Of a DNA stretch of 49,437 bases, positions 9,683 to 17,881 are shown one piece after another. Position numbers and translations under genes: made by a program. Under the pieces are notes generated by a model that ran no database searches, was not told the DNA's origin, and was given only the letters and a program-made list of their open reading frames with translations. Each line of letters opens with the position of its first letter. Position 1 is the stretch's first letter. Source of the DNA: Gammaproteobacteria bacterium. Its GTDB lineage: Bacteria > Pseudomonadota > Gammaproteobacteria > Chromatiales > Chromatiaceae. The stretch lies in contig JAABTK010000028.1 of NCBI GenBank assembly GCA_011389885.1, positions 1 to 49,437 on the forward strand. Reading direction: 5' to 3'.

Positions 9683-11035
9683 ATGGCCTCAACCGGATCG
9701 TCTATGGCCGGCGCGCTCGCCGGCGCGGGCCGCTTGACGGAACTCCGTCAGCGGCTCTTGTTTCTCGTTGGTGCGATGCTGGTGTATCGCATCGGGACCT
9801 TTATCCCGGTGCCGGGCATCAATCCCGAAGCCATCGCGATCCTGTTCGATCAGCAGCAGGGGACCATCCTGGACATGTTCAACATGTTCTCGGGCGGGGC
9901 CCTGGAGCGTGCATCGCTGTTCGCACTCGGCGTGATGCCCTACATCTCGGCCTCCATCATCATGCAGTTGATGACGGCGGTGATTCCGACCCTGGAACAG
10001 CTGAAGAAAGAGGGCGAAGCCGGGCGGCGCAAGATCACCCAGTACACGCGCTACGGCACCGTGGTGCTGGCGAGCTTTCAGGCCATCGGCATCGCCATTT
10101 CGCTGCAAAGCCAACAGGCCGGCGGCATGTCGGTGGCGGTGCATGAAGGCCCGGGGTTCGTGTTCACCGCGGCGCTGTCGCTGGTCACTGGCACTATGTT
10201 TTTGATGTGGCTCGGTGAGCAGATCACCGAGCGCGGCATCGGCAACGGCATCTCCATGATCATCTTCGCCGGCATCGTGGCCGGGCTGCCCTCCGCCCTC
10301 GGCGGCACGTTAGAGCTGGTGCGCACCGGGGAGATGCATTCCATGGCGGTGTTCTTCCTGCTGGTGTTGGCGGTTCTGGTGACCGCCTTCGTGGTCTTTG
10401 TCGAGCGTGGCCAGCGCCGTATTACGGTGAATTACGCCAAGCGCCAGCAGGGCCGGCGGATGATGGCCGCGCAGACCTCGCACCTGCCGCTGAAGCTCAA
10501 CATGTCGGGCGTGATCCCGCCGATCTTCGCGTCGAGCATCATTTTGTTCCCGTCCACCATGGGGCAATGGGTCGGCAACGCGGAGAACATGCGCTGGATG
10601 CAGGACATCGTGGCCAAGCTGGCCCCCGGAGAGCCGATCTATGTATTGCTGTACGCCATGGCGATCATCTTTTTCTGCTTCTTCTACACCGCACTGGTGT
10701 TCAACTCGCGGGAGACCGCGGAGAACCTGAAGAAGTCGGGCGCCTTCATCCCCGGCATCCGCCCCGGCGAGCAGACGGCGAAATACATCGACGGCGTGAT
10801 GTCGCGGCTGACCTTGGCCGGGGCGATCTACATCACCGCGGTCTGTCTGCTGCCGGAGTTTCTGATCGTGGGGTGGAATGTGCCGTTCTATTTCGGCGGC
10901 ACCTCGCTGCTGATCATCGTGGTGGTTGTGATGGACTTTATGGCCCAGGTGCAGGCGCATCTGATGTCCCATCAGTATGATAATCTGATGAAAAAGGCCA
11001 ACTTCAAAGGCGGCGGCTCCGGGCTTCTCCGCTGA
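9683..11035 (+). CDS. secY: Preprotein translocase subunit SecY
   Basis: This 450-residue membrane protein has the ten hydrophobic segments expected of the SecYEG channel. Family landmarks include [14 protein letters not shown]-like [13 protein letters not shown], the [17 protein letters not shown] loop, and the cytoplasmic loop with [11 protein letters not shown]-like [11 protein letters not shown]. It forms the pore for protein export and membrane insertion. Location between rplO and rpmJ is the standard spc arrangement. The ATG directly follows the rplO stop. Confidence 0.98.
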   Translation: MASTGSSMAGALAGAGRLTELRQRLLFLVGAMLVYRIGTFIPVPGINPEAIAILFDQQQGTILDMFNMFSGGALERASLFALGVMPYISASIIMQLMTAVIPTLEQLKKEGEAGRRKITQYTRYGTVVLASFQAIGIAISLQSQQAGGMSVAVHEGPGFVFTAALSLVTGTMFLMWLGEQITERGIGNGISMIIFAGIVAGLPSALGGTLELVRTGEMHSMAVFFLLVLAVLVTAFVVFVERGQRRITVNYAKRQQGRRMMAAQTSHLPLKLNMSGVIPPIFASSIILFPSTMGQWVGNAENMRWMQDIVAKLAPGEPIYVLLYAMAIIFFCFFYTALVFNSRETAENLKKSGAFIPGIRPGEQTAKYIDGVMSRLTLAGAIYITAVCLLPEFLIVGWNVPFYFGGTSLLIIVVVVMDFMAQVQAHLMSHQYDNLMKKANFKGGGSGLLR

Positions 11036-11082
11036 GGCCGCGTAAACCAGTCGTTGTCAATCCGAACCCGGAGTGAATCGTC

Positions 11083-11196
11083 ATGAAAGTTAGAGCATCG
11101 GTCAAAAAAATATGCCGAAATTGCAAGGTGATCCGCCGTGGCGGGGTGGTGCGGGTGATCTGCACCGACAAGCGCCACAAACAGCGTCAAGGTTGA
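11083..11196 (+). CDS. rpmJ: 50S ribosomal protein L36, zinc-binding type
   Basis: This is a 37-residue ORF starting [19 protein letters not shown]. Cys11, Cys14, Cys27 and His32 are the zinc ligands of the C+ form of L36. It follows secY by 47 bp and is the normal last gene of the spc group. The TGA stop at 11194-11196 lies in the left arm of a hairpin (11188-11211). The protein is complete and of exactly canonical length. Confidence 0.96.
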   Translation: MKVRASVKKICRNCKVIRRGGVVRVICTDKRHKQRQG

Positions 11197-11211
11197 GTCC
11201 TTCAACCCTTG
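11188..11211 (+). terminator. Terminator-like hairpin over the rpmJ stop
   Basis: CAAGGTTGA and TTCAACCCTTG can pair around a short loop, with one bulged C. CCTTTTGG follows, so the T tract is short. It may be a partial terminator between the spc and alpha groups, directly before the promoter that reads into rpsM. Confidence 0.4.
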
Positions 11212-11237
11212 CCTTTTGGTTGGCTACATACTATAAT
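11209..11237 (+). promoter_or_regulatory. Probable sigma70 promoter of the alpha operon
   Basis: A perfect TATAAT -10 box (11232-11237) lies 17 bp after TTGCCT (11209-11214), which matches four of six -35 positions. The start of transcription would fall near 11244, leaving a leader of about 40 nt before the rpsM ATG at 11283. That is too short for an E. coli-type S4-binding pseudoknot. The placement fits a separate promoter for rpsM-rpsK-rpsD-rpoA-rplQ. Confidence 0.65.
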
Positions 11238-11282
11238 CCCGCGTTTCCTCGCGTTGGGTAAAGTTCTCAGGAGATTTGCCAC

Positions 11283-11639
11283 ATGGCCCGTATTGCTGGA
11301 GTCAATATCCCGGACCGCAAACACGCCGTCATTGCACTGACTTCGATCTACGGCATCGGGAAGACCCGTGCCGCGGGGATCTGTGAGGCTGCCGGTATCG
11401 CGCCCGAGCGTAAGATTCAGGAGCTGAGCGAAAGCGAGGTCGAAACCCTTCGCGGCGAGGTTGCCAAACTGACCGTCGAAGGCGACCTCCGTCGCGAGGT
11501 GTCAATGAACATCAAGCGTCTGATGGACCTTGGGTGCAACCGGGGGATTCGTCATCGCCGGGGCTTGCCGCTGCGCGGACAGCGCACCCGAACCAACGCG
11601 CGCACCCGCAAGGGGCCGCGTCGCCCGATCAAACGCTGA
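11283..11639 (+). CDS. rpsM: 30S ribosomal protein S13
   Basis: This 118-residue S13 starts [19 protein letters not shown]. It contains the H2TH-type [17 protein letters not shown] segment and ends [17 protein letters not shown]. It forms intersubunit bridges with the 50S head. CAGGAG precedes the ATG by about 9 bases. It is the first gene of the alpha group and lies downstream of the promoter at 11209-11237. Confidence 0.98.
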   Translation: MARIAGVNIPDRKHAVIALTSIYGIGKTRAAGICEAAGIAPERKIQELSESEVETLRGEVAKLTVEGDLRREVSMNIKRLMDLGCNRGIRHRRGLPLRGQRTRTNARTRKGPRRPIKR

Positions 11640-11694
11640 TCAGGCCGCCCCGTTCCACGAGCTGCACGAAACATAAGAGATCAGGATTCTGTCA

Positions 11695-12084
11695 ATGGCT
11701 AAGACCCCCAGTCGCTCACGCAAGAAGGTCAAAAAGACCGTCGCCGATGGCGTGGCGCATATTCACGCCTCGTTCAACAACACGATTATCACGATCACCG
11801 ACCGCCAAGGCAACACCCTGTCTTGGGCCACGGCCGGCGGGTCGGGCTTTCGCGGCTCACGCAAGAGCACCCCGTTCGCGGCCCAAGTGGCGGCGGATCG
11901 TGCGGCGGAGAAGGCGAAAGAATACGGACTGAAGAACGTGGACGTGAACGTGAATGGGCCTGGGCCCGGGCGCGAATCCGCGGTGCGTGCGCTGAATAAC
12001 GCTGGGTTTAAGGTCAGTTCCATTTCTGACGTAACCCCGATTCCGCATAACGGTTGCCGTCCGCCGAAAAAACGCCGGGTATAA
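11695..12084 (+). CDS. rpsK: 30S ribosomal protein S11
   Basis: This 129-residue S11 contains [21 protein letters not shown] and the C-terminal [15 protein letters not shown] signature. It forms part of the platform and the mRNA exit region. It starts 55 bp after rpsM; that gap holds no gene. The protein has the exact E. coli length. Confidence 0.98.
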   Translation: MAKTPSRSRKKVKKTVADGVAHIHASFNNTIITITDRQGNTLSWATAGGSGFRGSRKSTPFAAQVAADRAAEKAKEYGLKNVDVNVNGPGPGRESAVRALNNAGFKVSSISDVTPIPHNGCRPPKKRRV

Positions 12085-12098
12085 AGGGGAGAGTCGAA

Positions 12099-12719
12099 AT
12101 GGCACGCTATATTGGCCCGAAATGTAAACTGAGCCGCCGCGAAGGCACCGATCTTTTCCTTAAGAGCCGCGTTCGTTCCCTGGATACGAAATGCAACATG
12201 GAAAAGGTGCCGGGGCAGTCCGGCGACCGTCGGCGCAGGGTCTCTGACTACGGTTTGCAGTTGCGGGAAAAGCAGAAAGTCCGTCGCATCTACGGGGTGA
12301 TGGAAAAGCAGTTCCGTAACTACTACAAGGCGGCGGCGCAGAAGAAGGGCGCCACGGGTGAAAACCTGCTGCAATTCCTGGAGCAACGCCTGGATAATGT
12401 AGTGTACCGCATGGGTTTTGGCGCCACCCGCTCCGAATCCCGCCAGTTGGTGAGCCACAAGGCGATCCTGGTCAACGGCAAGGCGACCAACGTGCCGTCT
12501 TACCAAGTGCAGCCGGAAGATGTGGTGGAAGTCCGCGAAAAGTCCAAGAAGCAGATCCGGATTCAGGGCGCGCTGTCGCTGGCCGAACAGTATGGGTTCG
12601 TGGAATGGGTCGAAGTGGATCCCAAGGCGATGAAAGGCGTCTACAAGCGGAATCCAGACCGCTCCGAGCTGCCAGCCGAGATCAATGATCAGCTGGTGGT
12701 AGAACTCTACTCCAAATAA
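12099..12719 (+). CDS. rpsD: 30S ribosomal protein S4
   Basis: This 206-residue S4 starts [19 protein letters not shown]. It has the S4 RNA-binding fold around residues 94-155 ([20 protein letters not shown]) and ends LVVELYSK. S4 is a primary 16S rRNA-binding protein and the alpha-operon autorepressor in E. coli. An in-frame start at 12054 lies inside rpsK. The ATG at 12099 is chosen because AAGGGGAGAG precedes it and the N-terminus then matches the family. Confidence 0.98.
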   Translation: MARYIGPKCKLSRREGTDLFLKSRVRSLDTKCNMEKVPGQSGDRRRRVSDYGLQLREKQKVRRIYGVMEKQFRNYYKAAAQKKGATGENLLQFLEQRLDNVVYRMGFGATRSESRQLVSHKAILVNGKATNVPSYQVQPEDVVEVREKSKKQIRIQGALSLAEQYGFVEWVEVDPKAMKGVYKRNPDRSELPAEINDQLVVELYSK

Positions 12720-12740
12720 GGATAGCGGGGACCGATATCC

Positions 12741-13727
12741 ATGCCGCAATTCGTTTCGGAATTTCTCAAGCCGCGGATCGTCAATGTGCAAGCGGTGTCG
12801 GAAACCCATGCGCGCGTTTCCCTCGAACCCCTGGAGCGCGGGTTCGGGCACACTTTGGGCAATGCGCTGCGGCGCATCCTGCTGTCCTCCATGCCGGGGG
12901 CCGCGGTGGTCGAGGTGCAGATCGATGGCGTGCTTCATGAGTACACCACGATCGAAGGCGTGCAAGAAGATGTTTTGGAGATTCTGCTCAATCTCAAGCA
13001 ACTGGCCATCAACCTGCATAGCCGGGAGGAGGCCAACCTTTCGATTAAGAAGAAAGGCCCGGGCCTGGTGTTGGCGTCCGACATCCAGCTCGACCATGAT
13101 GTCGAGATCGCCAATCCCGACCACCTGATCGCCACCCTGACCAAGGACGGCGAGCTGAGCATGACCATGCGGGTGATGAAGGGTATCGGCTACGAGCCGG
13201 CCAGCGTGCGGCAATCGGCAGACGCCGATGAGCGGGCCATTGGGCATTTGGTGGTGGATGCCTCGTACACGCCGATTGAACGCGTCGCCTATTCGGTGGA
13301 AGCCGCGCGGGTGGAGCAGCGGACTGACTTGGATCGCTTGGTGATCGATGTCGAGACCAACGGCACCATCGACCCGGAAGAGGCGATTCGGGTGTCGGCG
13401 ACTATTTTGCAAGATCAGCTGGCGGCGTTCGTCAAGCTCGACGGCACCGAAGAGCAGACTTCCAAGAAAGAAGAGGAGACCACGGGTGTGGATCCGCTGC
13501 TGCTGCGTCCGGTGGACGATCTGGAGCTTACGGTGCGCTCGGCAAACTGCCTGAAGGCGGAGAACATCCTGTTAATCGGGGACTTGATTCAGCGCACCGA
13601 GGTGGAGCTGCTGAAGACCCCGAATCTCGGCAAGAAATCACTCACCGAGATCAAGGACGTGCTGGCGACCCGGGGCCTCTCCTTGGGCATGCGCCTGGAG
13701 AATTGGCCGCCCGAGCACGCGGACTGA
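12741..13727 (+). CDS. rpoA: RNA polymerase subunit alpha
   Basis: This 328-residue alpha subunit has an N-terminal dimerisation domain (residues about 1-235, with [20 protein letters not shown]) and a linker. The C-terminal domain (about 248-320) carries [14 protein letters not shown] and [14 protein letters not shown], the helix-hairpin-helix segment that contacts UP elements and activators. It is one residue shorter than the E. coli protein. It lies in the usual place between rpsD and rplQ. Confidence 0.98.
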   Translation: MPQFVSEFLKPRIVNVQAVSETHARVSLEPLERGFGHTLGNALRRILLSSMPGAAVVEVQIDGVLHEYTTIEGVQEDVLEILLNLKQLAINLHSREEANLSIKKKGPGLVLASDIQLDHDVEIANPDHLIATLTKDGELSMTMRVMKGIGYEPASVRQSADADERAIGHLVVDASYTPIERVAYSVEAARVEQRTDLDRLVIDVETNGTIDPEEAIRVSATILQDQLAAFVKLDGTEEQTSKKEEETTGVDPLLLRPVDDLELTVRSANCLKAENILLIGDLIQRTEVELLKTPNLGKKSLTEIKDVLATRGLSLGMRLENWPPEHAD

Positions 13728-13790
13728 GCCCGCGAGGCGGCGGCACCAAACACCTTTTCGAGTAAACCAGAATTTTAAGGAAGTTGATCG

Positions 13791-14183
13791 ATGCGTCATC
13801 GTAAATCCGGACGGCAGTTGAACCGGAACAGCTCGCACCGCACGGCCATGTTTCGTAACATGACCTGCTCGCTGTTTCGCGACGAACTGATCAAGACCAC
13901 ACTACCGAAGGCCAAAGAGCTTCGCCGTGTTGCCGAGCCGCTGATCACCGTCGGCAAGAACGACTCGGTGGCCAAGCGTCGGTTGGCCTTTTCGCGCCTG
14001 CGCGACGACGCAGTGGTGGCCAAGCTATTCGTAGAGCTGGGACCGCGCTATAGAGAACGCCCCGGCGGCTATTTGCGAATCCTTAAGTGCGGTTATCGTC
14101 CGGGCGACAAGGCCCCGATGGCCTATGTGGAGCTGGTGGATCGGCCCATGGAAGAGATGCTTGAAGGCGACGAGGCGGAATAA
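13791..14183 (+). CDS. rplQ: 50S ribosomal protein L17
   Basis: This 130-residue L17 starts [20 protein letters not shown] and contains [18 protein letters not shown]. It ends with a short acidic tail after [16 protein letters not shown]17 borders the exit tunnel. The gene begins 63 bp after rpoA, and a strong intrinsic terminator follows its stop. It closes the translation superoperon. Confidence 0.98.
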   Translation: MRHRKSGRQLNRNSSHRTAMFRNMTCSLFRDELIKTTLPKAKELRRVAEPLITVGKNDSVAKRRLAFSRLRDDAVVAKLFVELGPRYRERPGGYLRILKCGYRPGDKAPMAYVELVDRPMEEMLEGDEAE

Positions 14184-14204
14184 GCGCTGCGTAGCTCAAC
14201 AAGA

Positions 14205-14230
14205 AACCGGGCCTTGCCCGGTTTTTTTTT
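14205..14230 (+). terminator. Intrinsic terminator after rplQ
   Basis: ACCGGGC and GCCCGGT form a 7-bp GC-rich stem around a CTT loop, extended by flanking A:T pairs. Nine consecutive T residues follow (14222-14230). This is a textbook Rho-independent terminator placed 21 bp after the rplQ stop, ending the alpha transcript. Confidence 0.95.
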
Positions 14231-14251
14231 GAATTGGAATCGCGTAGGACC

Positions 14252-15019
14252 ATGGGTTTAGGGGTCTTTGCGCCGCCAAGGCGTATCCTGCTGTTTACCG
14301 ATTTTGGGCCAGGCAGCCCCTACACCGGGCAAATGCAATTGGTGTTGGCGGGTTGCGGGGCGCCGGTGATCGAGCTGGCTTCAGACGCGCCTGTGTTGCG
14401 CCCGTTGCATGCCGGGTTTTTGTTACGCGGCGGCTGGCCTCAGATCCCATCGGAGAGCCTGGTTTTGGGTGTGGTGGACCCCGGGGTCGGCGGCGCGCGG
14501 GAGACGCTGGTTGCGCACTGCGACGGGCGCTGGTTATTGGGGCCGGATAATGGCCTGTTCGCGCCACTACTGCGCCGTGCGCAGTCGGCAACGGTTTGGC
14601 GCTTGCGCTGGGACCGGCCTGTGGGGTCCAATTCCTTCCATGGGCGGGACTTATTCGCCCCGGCAGCGGCGGCGCTGGTCCGCGGGGAAGACTGCCGGGG
14701 CCAACCGCTGGGGCGTGAAGCGGTGTATGGCATGGGCGGGGAAGATCAACTGAATGAGGTGATCTACCTTGATCACTACGGCAATGCAATGACCGGCCTG
14801 GACGCCGGGCCAGTGGTCGGCCGGGGTCTGACCTTAATGGCGGGCGAGGCCCGCCTGCGGGAGGTCGCCAGCTTTTGCTTTGCGGCGCCCGGTGAGGCAT
14901 TTTGGTATGCGAACTCGCAAGGGCTGGTGGAAATCGCGGTAAACGGGGGGCGGGCGGACCGAGTCCTGGGGCTGGAAGTGGGGTCGCAAGCGGGCTTCGA
15001 GCCGGGCGGCGCGGGCTGA
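14252..15019 (+). CDS. SAM hydroxide adenosyltransferase-like protein (DUF62 family)
   Basis: This 255-residue protein belongs to the SAM-dependent chlorinase/fluorinase fold family. Visible motifs in order are FTDFG (15-19), DPGVGG (76-81), GPDNG (97-101), FHGRDLF (129-135) and DHYGN (174-178). In characterised bacterial and archaeal members without halogenase features, the enzyme hydrolyses S-adenosylmethionine to adenosine and methionine. A halogenating activity is not suggested here, because this is the common hydroxide-type motif set. The ATG at 14252 with TAGGAC before it is preferred to an upstream in-frame TTG at 14234, which sits at the terminator edge. It is transcribed after the rplQ terminator and may have its own promoter. 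Confidence 0.85.
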   Translation: MGLGVFAPPRRILLFTDFGPGSPYTGQMQLVLAGCGAPVIELASDAPVLRPLHAGFLLRGGWPQIPSESLVLGVVDPGVGGARETLVAHCDGRWLLGPDNGLFAPLLRRAQSATVWRLRWDRPVGSNSFHGRDLFAPAAAALVRGEDCRGQPLGREAVYGMGGEDQLNEVIYLDHYGNAMTGLDAGPVVGRGLTLMAGEARLREVASFCFAAPGEAFWYANSQGLVEIAVNGGRADRVLGLEVGSQAGFEPGGAG

Positions 15020-15155
15020 AAACCGCGGCGCAGGCATTGCGAGGCCGGTTCAGGGGGGCGCGGCAGCGGGATTCGCGGGCTGGCGAAGGGTGTTGGATTA
15101 AGTACGATGCCGAAGTCCATTGAGAAAATAGTTAACCGATAGAGGGGTTGCCGGC

Positions 15156-16268
15156 GTGAAGTCTCTGACTTGCCTGATCTCCATGCGAGACGACGTGGGT
15201 TCGTCTAATACCTGGTTCTCGAACGGCTATTCTCAGAACGTAAAGTTCTTTTACGATCTGCTGGAGCTGCTGGGGCATTACCCGCTGTTCCTGTTCGGCG
15301 CGGAGTTCCCGGCGAAGCGTTTCACCCTGCTCGGCAAGGAGTACCGCGGGCTCTCCTACCAGCAGGTATTGGACGAAGGGCTGTATGTAGACATTATCTT
15401 CGAGACCGGGGTGACCGTGCCCGAGGACATGCGAGCGCTGTTTCGTAATCGCTTCGGGAGTCGCATCGTGTCGGTGCGCTACGGGATCTCGCTGATTATG
15501 GACATGGAGCAGTTGGTGCATAACGAATCCATGAGTTCGGGCATCCATGTCGCCGGCTCCGATTGGGTCTGGACCAGCCCCCACATCGGCTATGGCAAGC
15601 ACTACCTGCAGACCCTGTTTCGGTGCCCGGCGGTGGAGGCGCCCTATCTCTGGGAGCCGGATTTCGTTAGCAAGGGCTTCGAGGATGCGCCGCCAGAGGA
15701 GGTGCGGGATATCTATGTCATGGAGCCCAACCTCAGCGTGATCAAAAACGCCCTGGTGCCGATGGCCATCGTGGAAGAGGTGTTCCGCACCGACCCGGGG
15801 CTGTTCGGAAAGGCGATGGTGCTGAACGGCTTGTCGTTCTATCAGCGCACCTACTTTCTGGAGAACATCGTGCGCTACATGGACAGTTTGCGCAGTGAGA
15901 CCAACAAGGTGTTCTTTACCGGGCGCTATCGCTTCGACGACGTGTTCAAGAAGCCCGACGTGCTGCTCGGGCACCAGTGGGGGTGTAGCCTGAACTACCT
16001 CTACCTGGAGGCCCTGTACAGCGGGTTGCCGCTGGTGCATAACGCAGAGCCGTTACAAGAGGTGGGGTATTATTACCCGGAGTTCGATATCCAGACCGGG
16101 CGCGATCAGTGCATCGCGGCGCTAAAGGGGCACAAGGTCAGCGCGCATCTGGGGCCGAATCGGGGGTTTATCGAGCGCTTTTCGGTGCATAACCCGGCGC
16201 TGCAGGCGGAATACGGGCGCTTGCTTGAGCAGGTGATGGATACGCCGCCGAAGGTGGGCGGGGCTTAG
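15156..16268 (+). CDS. DUF2827 family, GT-B-like glycosyltransferase candidate
   Basis: This 370-residue protein resembles the DUF2827 family. It has an N-terminal FSNGYSQNVKFFYDLLELLGH segment (split here at residues 22-42) and a C-terminal half with GHQWGCSLNYLYLEALYSG and LVHNAEPLQEVGYYYPE. That half resembles the nucleotide-sugar side of GT-B enzymes. A role in polysaccharide or glycoprotein synthesis is inferred from fold similarity and from neighbouring GT2, sulfotransferase and GT41 genes, not from motif-level proof. The start is GTG at 15156 with AGAGGGG upstream. The TAG stop touches the left end of a small inverted-repeat element (16270-16426). Confidence 0.7.
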   Translation: MKSLTCLISMRDDVGSSNTWFSNGYSQNVKFFYDLLELLGHYPLFLFGAEFPAKRFTLLGKEYRGLSYQQVLDEGLYVDIIFETGVTVPEDMRALFRNRFGSRIVSVRYGISLIMDMEQLVHNESMSSGIHVAGSDWVWTSPHIGYGKHYLQTLFRCPAVEAPYLWEPDFVSKGFEDAPPEEVRDIYVMEPNLSVIKNALVPMAIVEEVFRTDPGLFGKAMVLNGLSFYQRTYFLENIVRYMDSLRSETNKVFFTGRYRFDDVFKKPDVLLGHQWGCSLNYLYLEALYSGLPLVHNAEPLQEVGYYYPEFDIQTGRDQCIAALKGHKVSAHLGPNRGFIERFSVHNPALQAEYGRLLEQVMDTPPKVGGA

Positions 16269-16269
16269 A

Positions 16270-16426
16270 GGCTGTCTGAGATCGGGAACCGTAGCGACGG
16301 GATGCCCGTTTTGAGGCCGATTTATTGTTCATTTGAGGCGAATAGCGGGGATTATTGAACGAAAATGAACGGAAAATCTGACCCAAGGGGCATTTCTCCA
16401 GTAGGCTCTCCCTTTCTCAGACAGCC
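16270..16426. repeat. MITE-like element with 12-bp perfect terminal inverted repeats
   Basis: GGCTGTCTGAGA at 16270-16281 is matched by its reverse complement TCTCAGACAGCC at 16415-16426. The 157-bp interior is lower in GC than the flanks and encodes no protein. Ends of this form occur on insertion sequences, so it is probably an internally deleted, non-autonomous derivative. It begins two bases after the stop of the DUF2827 gene. Confidence 0.65.
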
Positions 16427-16434
16427 GCTTAGGC

Positions 16435-16873
16435 GAGGACGCCTGCGTGCATATAACCGAAAGCACGTCGTTTAGGGGCGCAGAAGGCGCAGAGGACCGC
16501 AGGGAGCGCGGAGGGATATTGGGGCAAGCTTTCGGTGGCCGTGGGCGGTTGTTGGCACGAAGGGTTGCCTCCCCGGCCTGGGGAGGGAAAACCGCATTAC
16601 TGCGCTGGTCCCCAAGCTCTCCAGCTTGGGAGCGAGCCGATCGAAACGCCTCTCTGCGCCCTGCGATCCTTCGCGTTGCGCAAGCGCCTCGGCCCGGGCG
16701 CGTAACCGGAGACCCGTACAGCCCGAGGGCTGTACCGCGGGCGGCTAGGCCAGCCCGGGGCTTCGGACAGGCATCCCCGCCCTGGAACGCGGGGACGATC
16801 CCGCAAGGATTCCTCGGCGCCCGCTGCGTTCCTGGGAGCCGTTGTCTCCGTTATTTGTGCGCAGGCGTACTAG
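16435..16873. repeat. Long-TIR interspersed repeat, copy A1
   Basis: This is about 439 bp with no credible gene. The left end reads GGACGCCTGCGTGCATATAA and then CGCAGAAGGCGCAGAGGACC. The right end, reverse complemented, reads CTAGTACGCCTGCGCACAAA and then GGAACGCAGCGGGCGCCGAG. The two ends are imperfect inverted repeats about 60-70 bp long. The interior has GTACAGCCCGAGGGCTGTAC and the CGGGCGCGTAACCGGAGACC segment that recurs in copies A3 and A6. The right CTAG contains the stop codon of the minus-strand NYN gene. Confidence 0.75.
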
Positions 16874-17709
16874 CTACTGCGGTAGGGGGAGTACACCAGC
16901 CGTACATTCTGCGCCACCAGGCCGTCGTCCTTTTGGTCGCTTTCCTGGAGGTAAAACTCGAGGATGGTTTCGCGGTTCAGCAGGTCTTCCACCGCGACCT
17001 CTTCGGCCACCTCGTTGGCATGACAGAATACGCTGGTGTAGGGCGACTCGGGCTCGCGGGGGTCGGTGACCCAGAGGTTGGGCGAGATCTCGCGAATGAA
17101 GCGCAGGAAGCCGTAGCCCTTGTCCGGGAACCATTTGGTGGGCACGCCGCGCACCACAGAGCCGGGCTTGCCCCATTCGTTGCGCGGTTCGTAGGAGAAC
17201 GGCAGCAGGTCCGGGATCAGGTAGCCGCGGTGGAAGGCGTCCACCTGCCGTTGCAGCTCTTTGGAGATGTTGCGAAAGGCCAGCAACTCCACCCGGCAGC
17301 CGCGGTTTTGCAGCGCCGACACCACCTGTAAGAAGTCGCCGTCGCCGGTGACCAGCAGCACCAAGTCCAGGTTGTCCGCCTGCAGCATGGCATCCACCGC
17401 CAGATCCAGGTCGGCATTGGCCTTGGTGGTGACGTTGCCCTCGTCGTCGGTGTACCGTTTCACCAGTTTGACGATGATCTTCCACCCGAAATCGCGTACC
17501 ATCTGCTGGTAAATCGCTGATTTCTTAGCGTATTCCGGGTCTTCGCGGGCGCGCTCCTGATCGAAGGCGAGGTAGGTGTTGAGGCGGAGCAGGGTGCCTC
17601 CATGGCGTCCGGCAAACCGACGCAGCACATCGTAACGTAATTGGTAACCGCCGTTGAAACGTATATTCTCAGCGTCTACGAAGACGCCAACCTTCAGTGC
17701 GTTGTTCAA
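16870..17709 (-). CDS. NYN-domain RNase fused to a cold-shock-like domain
   Basis: This 279-residue protein has an N-terminal NYN/LabA-type (DUF88) nuclease domain at about residues 5-160. The acidic residues expected for metal-dependent cleavage are present: D12 and N15 in FVDAEN, D102, and D123/D125 in TGDGDF. Residues 186-235 look like a cold-shock OB fold, with KWFPDKGYGF and SVFCHANEV corresponding to the two RNP motifs. This suggests an RNA-binding ribonuclease. The start appears to be TTG at 17709 with GGAGGT close upstream; no ATG is available. The TAG stop lies within the end of repeat A1. The gene is divergent from the GT2-like gene and shares a 170-bp regulatory gap. Confidence 0.8.
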   Translation of the reverse strand: MNNALKVGVFVDAENIRFNGGYQLRYDVLRRFAGRHGGTLLRLNTYLAFDQERAREDPEYAKKSAIYQQMVRDFGWKIIVKLVKRYTDDEGNVTTKANADLDLAVDAMLQADNLDLVLLVTGDGDFLQVVSALQNRGCRVELLAFRNISKELQRQVDAFHRGYLIPDLLPFSYEPRNEWGKPGSVVRGVPTKWFPDKGYGFLRFIREISPNLWVTDPREPESPYTSVFCHANEVAEEVAVEDLLNRETILEFYLQESDQKDDGLVAQNVRLVYSPYRSS

Positions 17710-17737
17710 AAAGACCTCCGATTGAGGGAAAAAGTAA

Positions 17738-17776
17738 TCGTTAACAGGTTATATTGTAACAGAAGGCGGTTAACGA
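17738..17776. promoter_or_regulatory. Inverted repeat in the divergent NYN/GT2 intergenic region
   Basis: TCGTTAAC at 17738-17745 and GTTAACGA at 17769-17776 are perfect 8-bp inverted repeats separated by 23 bp of AT-rich sequence. A dyad at this spacing between divergent genes is a plausible operator. No regulator gene is adjacent. Confidence 0.35.
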
Positions 17777-17881
17777 AAATATCGTGTCGGTCGCAGTTTG
17801 GCCGCTGGGCGGCCGAATTACCGGTCGGCGCGCTTTTCTGTAGACTGTGGTCTTCCGAGATTTGGCCGAGGAGTCGATTCG

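Noticed and set aside
11763-13412. 549-codon minus-strand ORF antisense to rpsK, rpsD and rpoA
   Set aside because: It lies wholly opposite three clear housekeeping genes, and its composition is that expected from the antisense of GC-rich codons. The same reason removes other long antisense frames, such as 20308-21438 and 37855-38961.
14252-15019. Fluorinase or chlorinase
   Set aside because: The protein has the motif set of the widespread SAM-hydrolysing members, and no organohalogen pathway genes are nearby.
16447-17331. 294-codon plus-strand ORF
   Set aside because: It starts inside repeat A1 and continues antisense to the NYN gene; no family features are seen.
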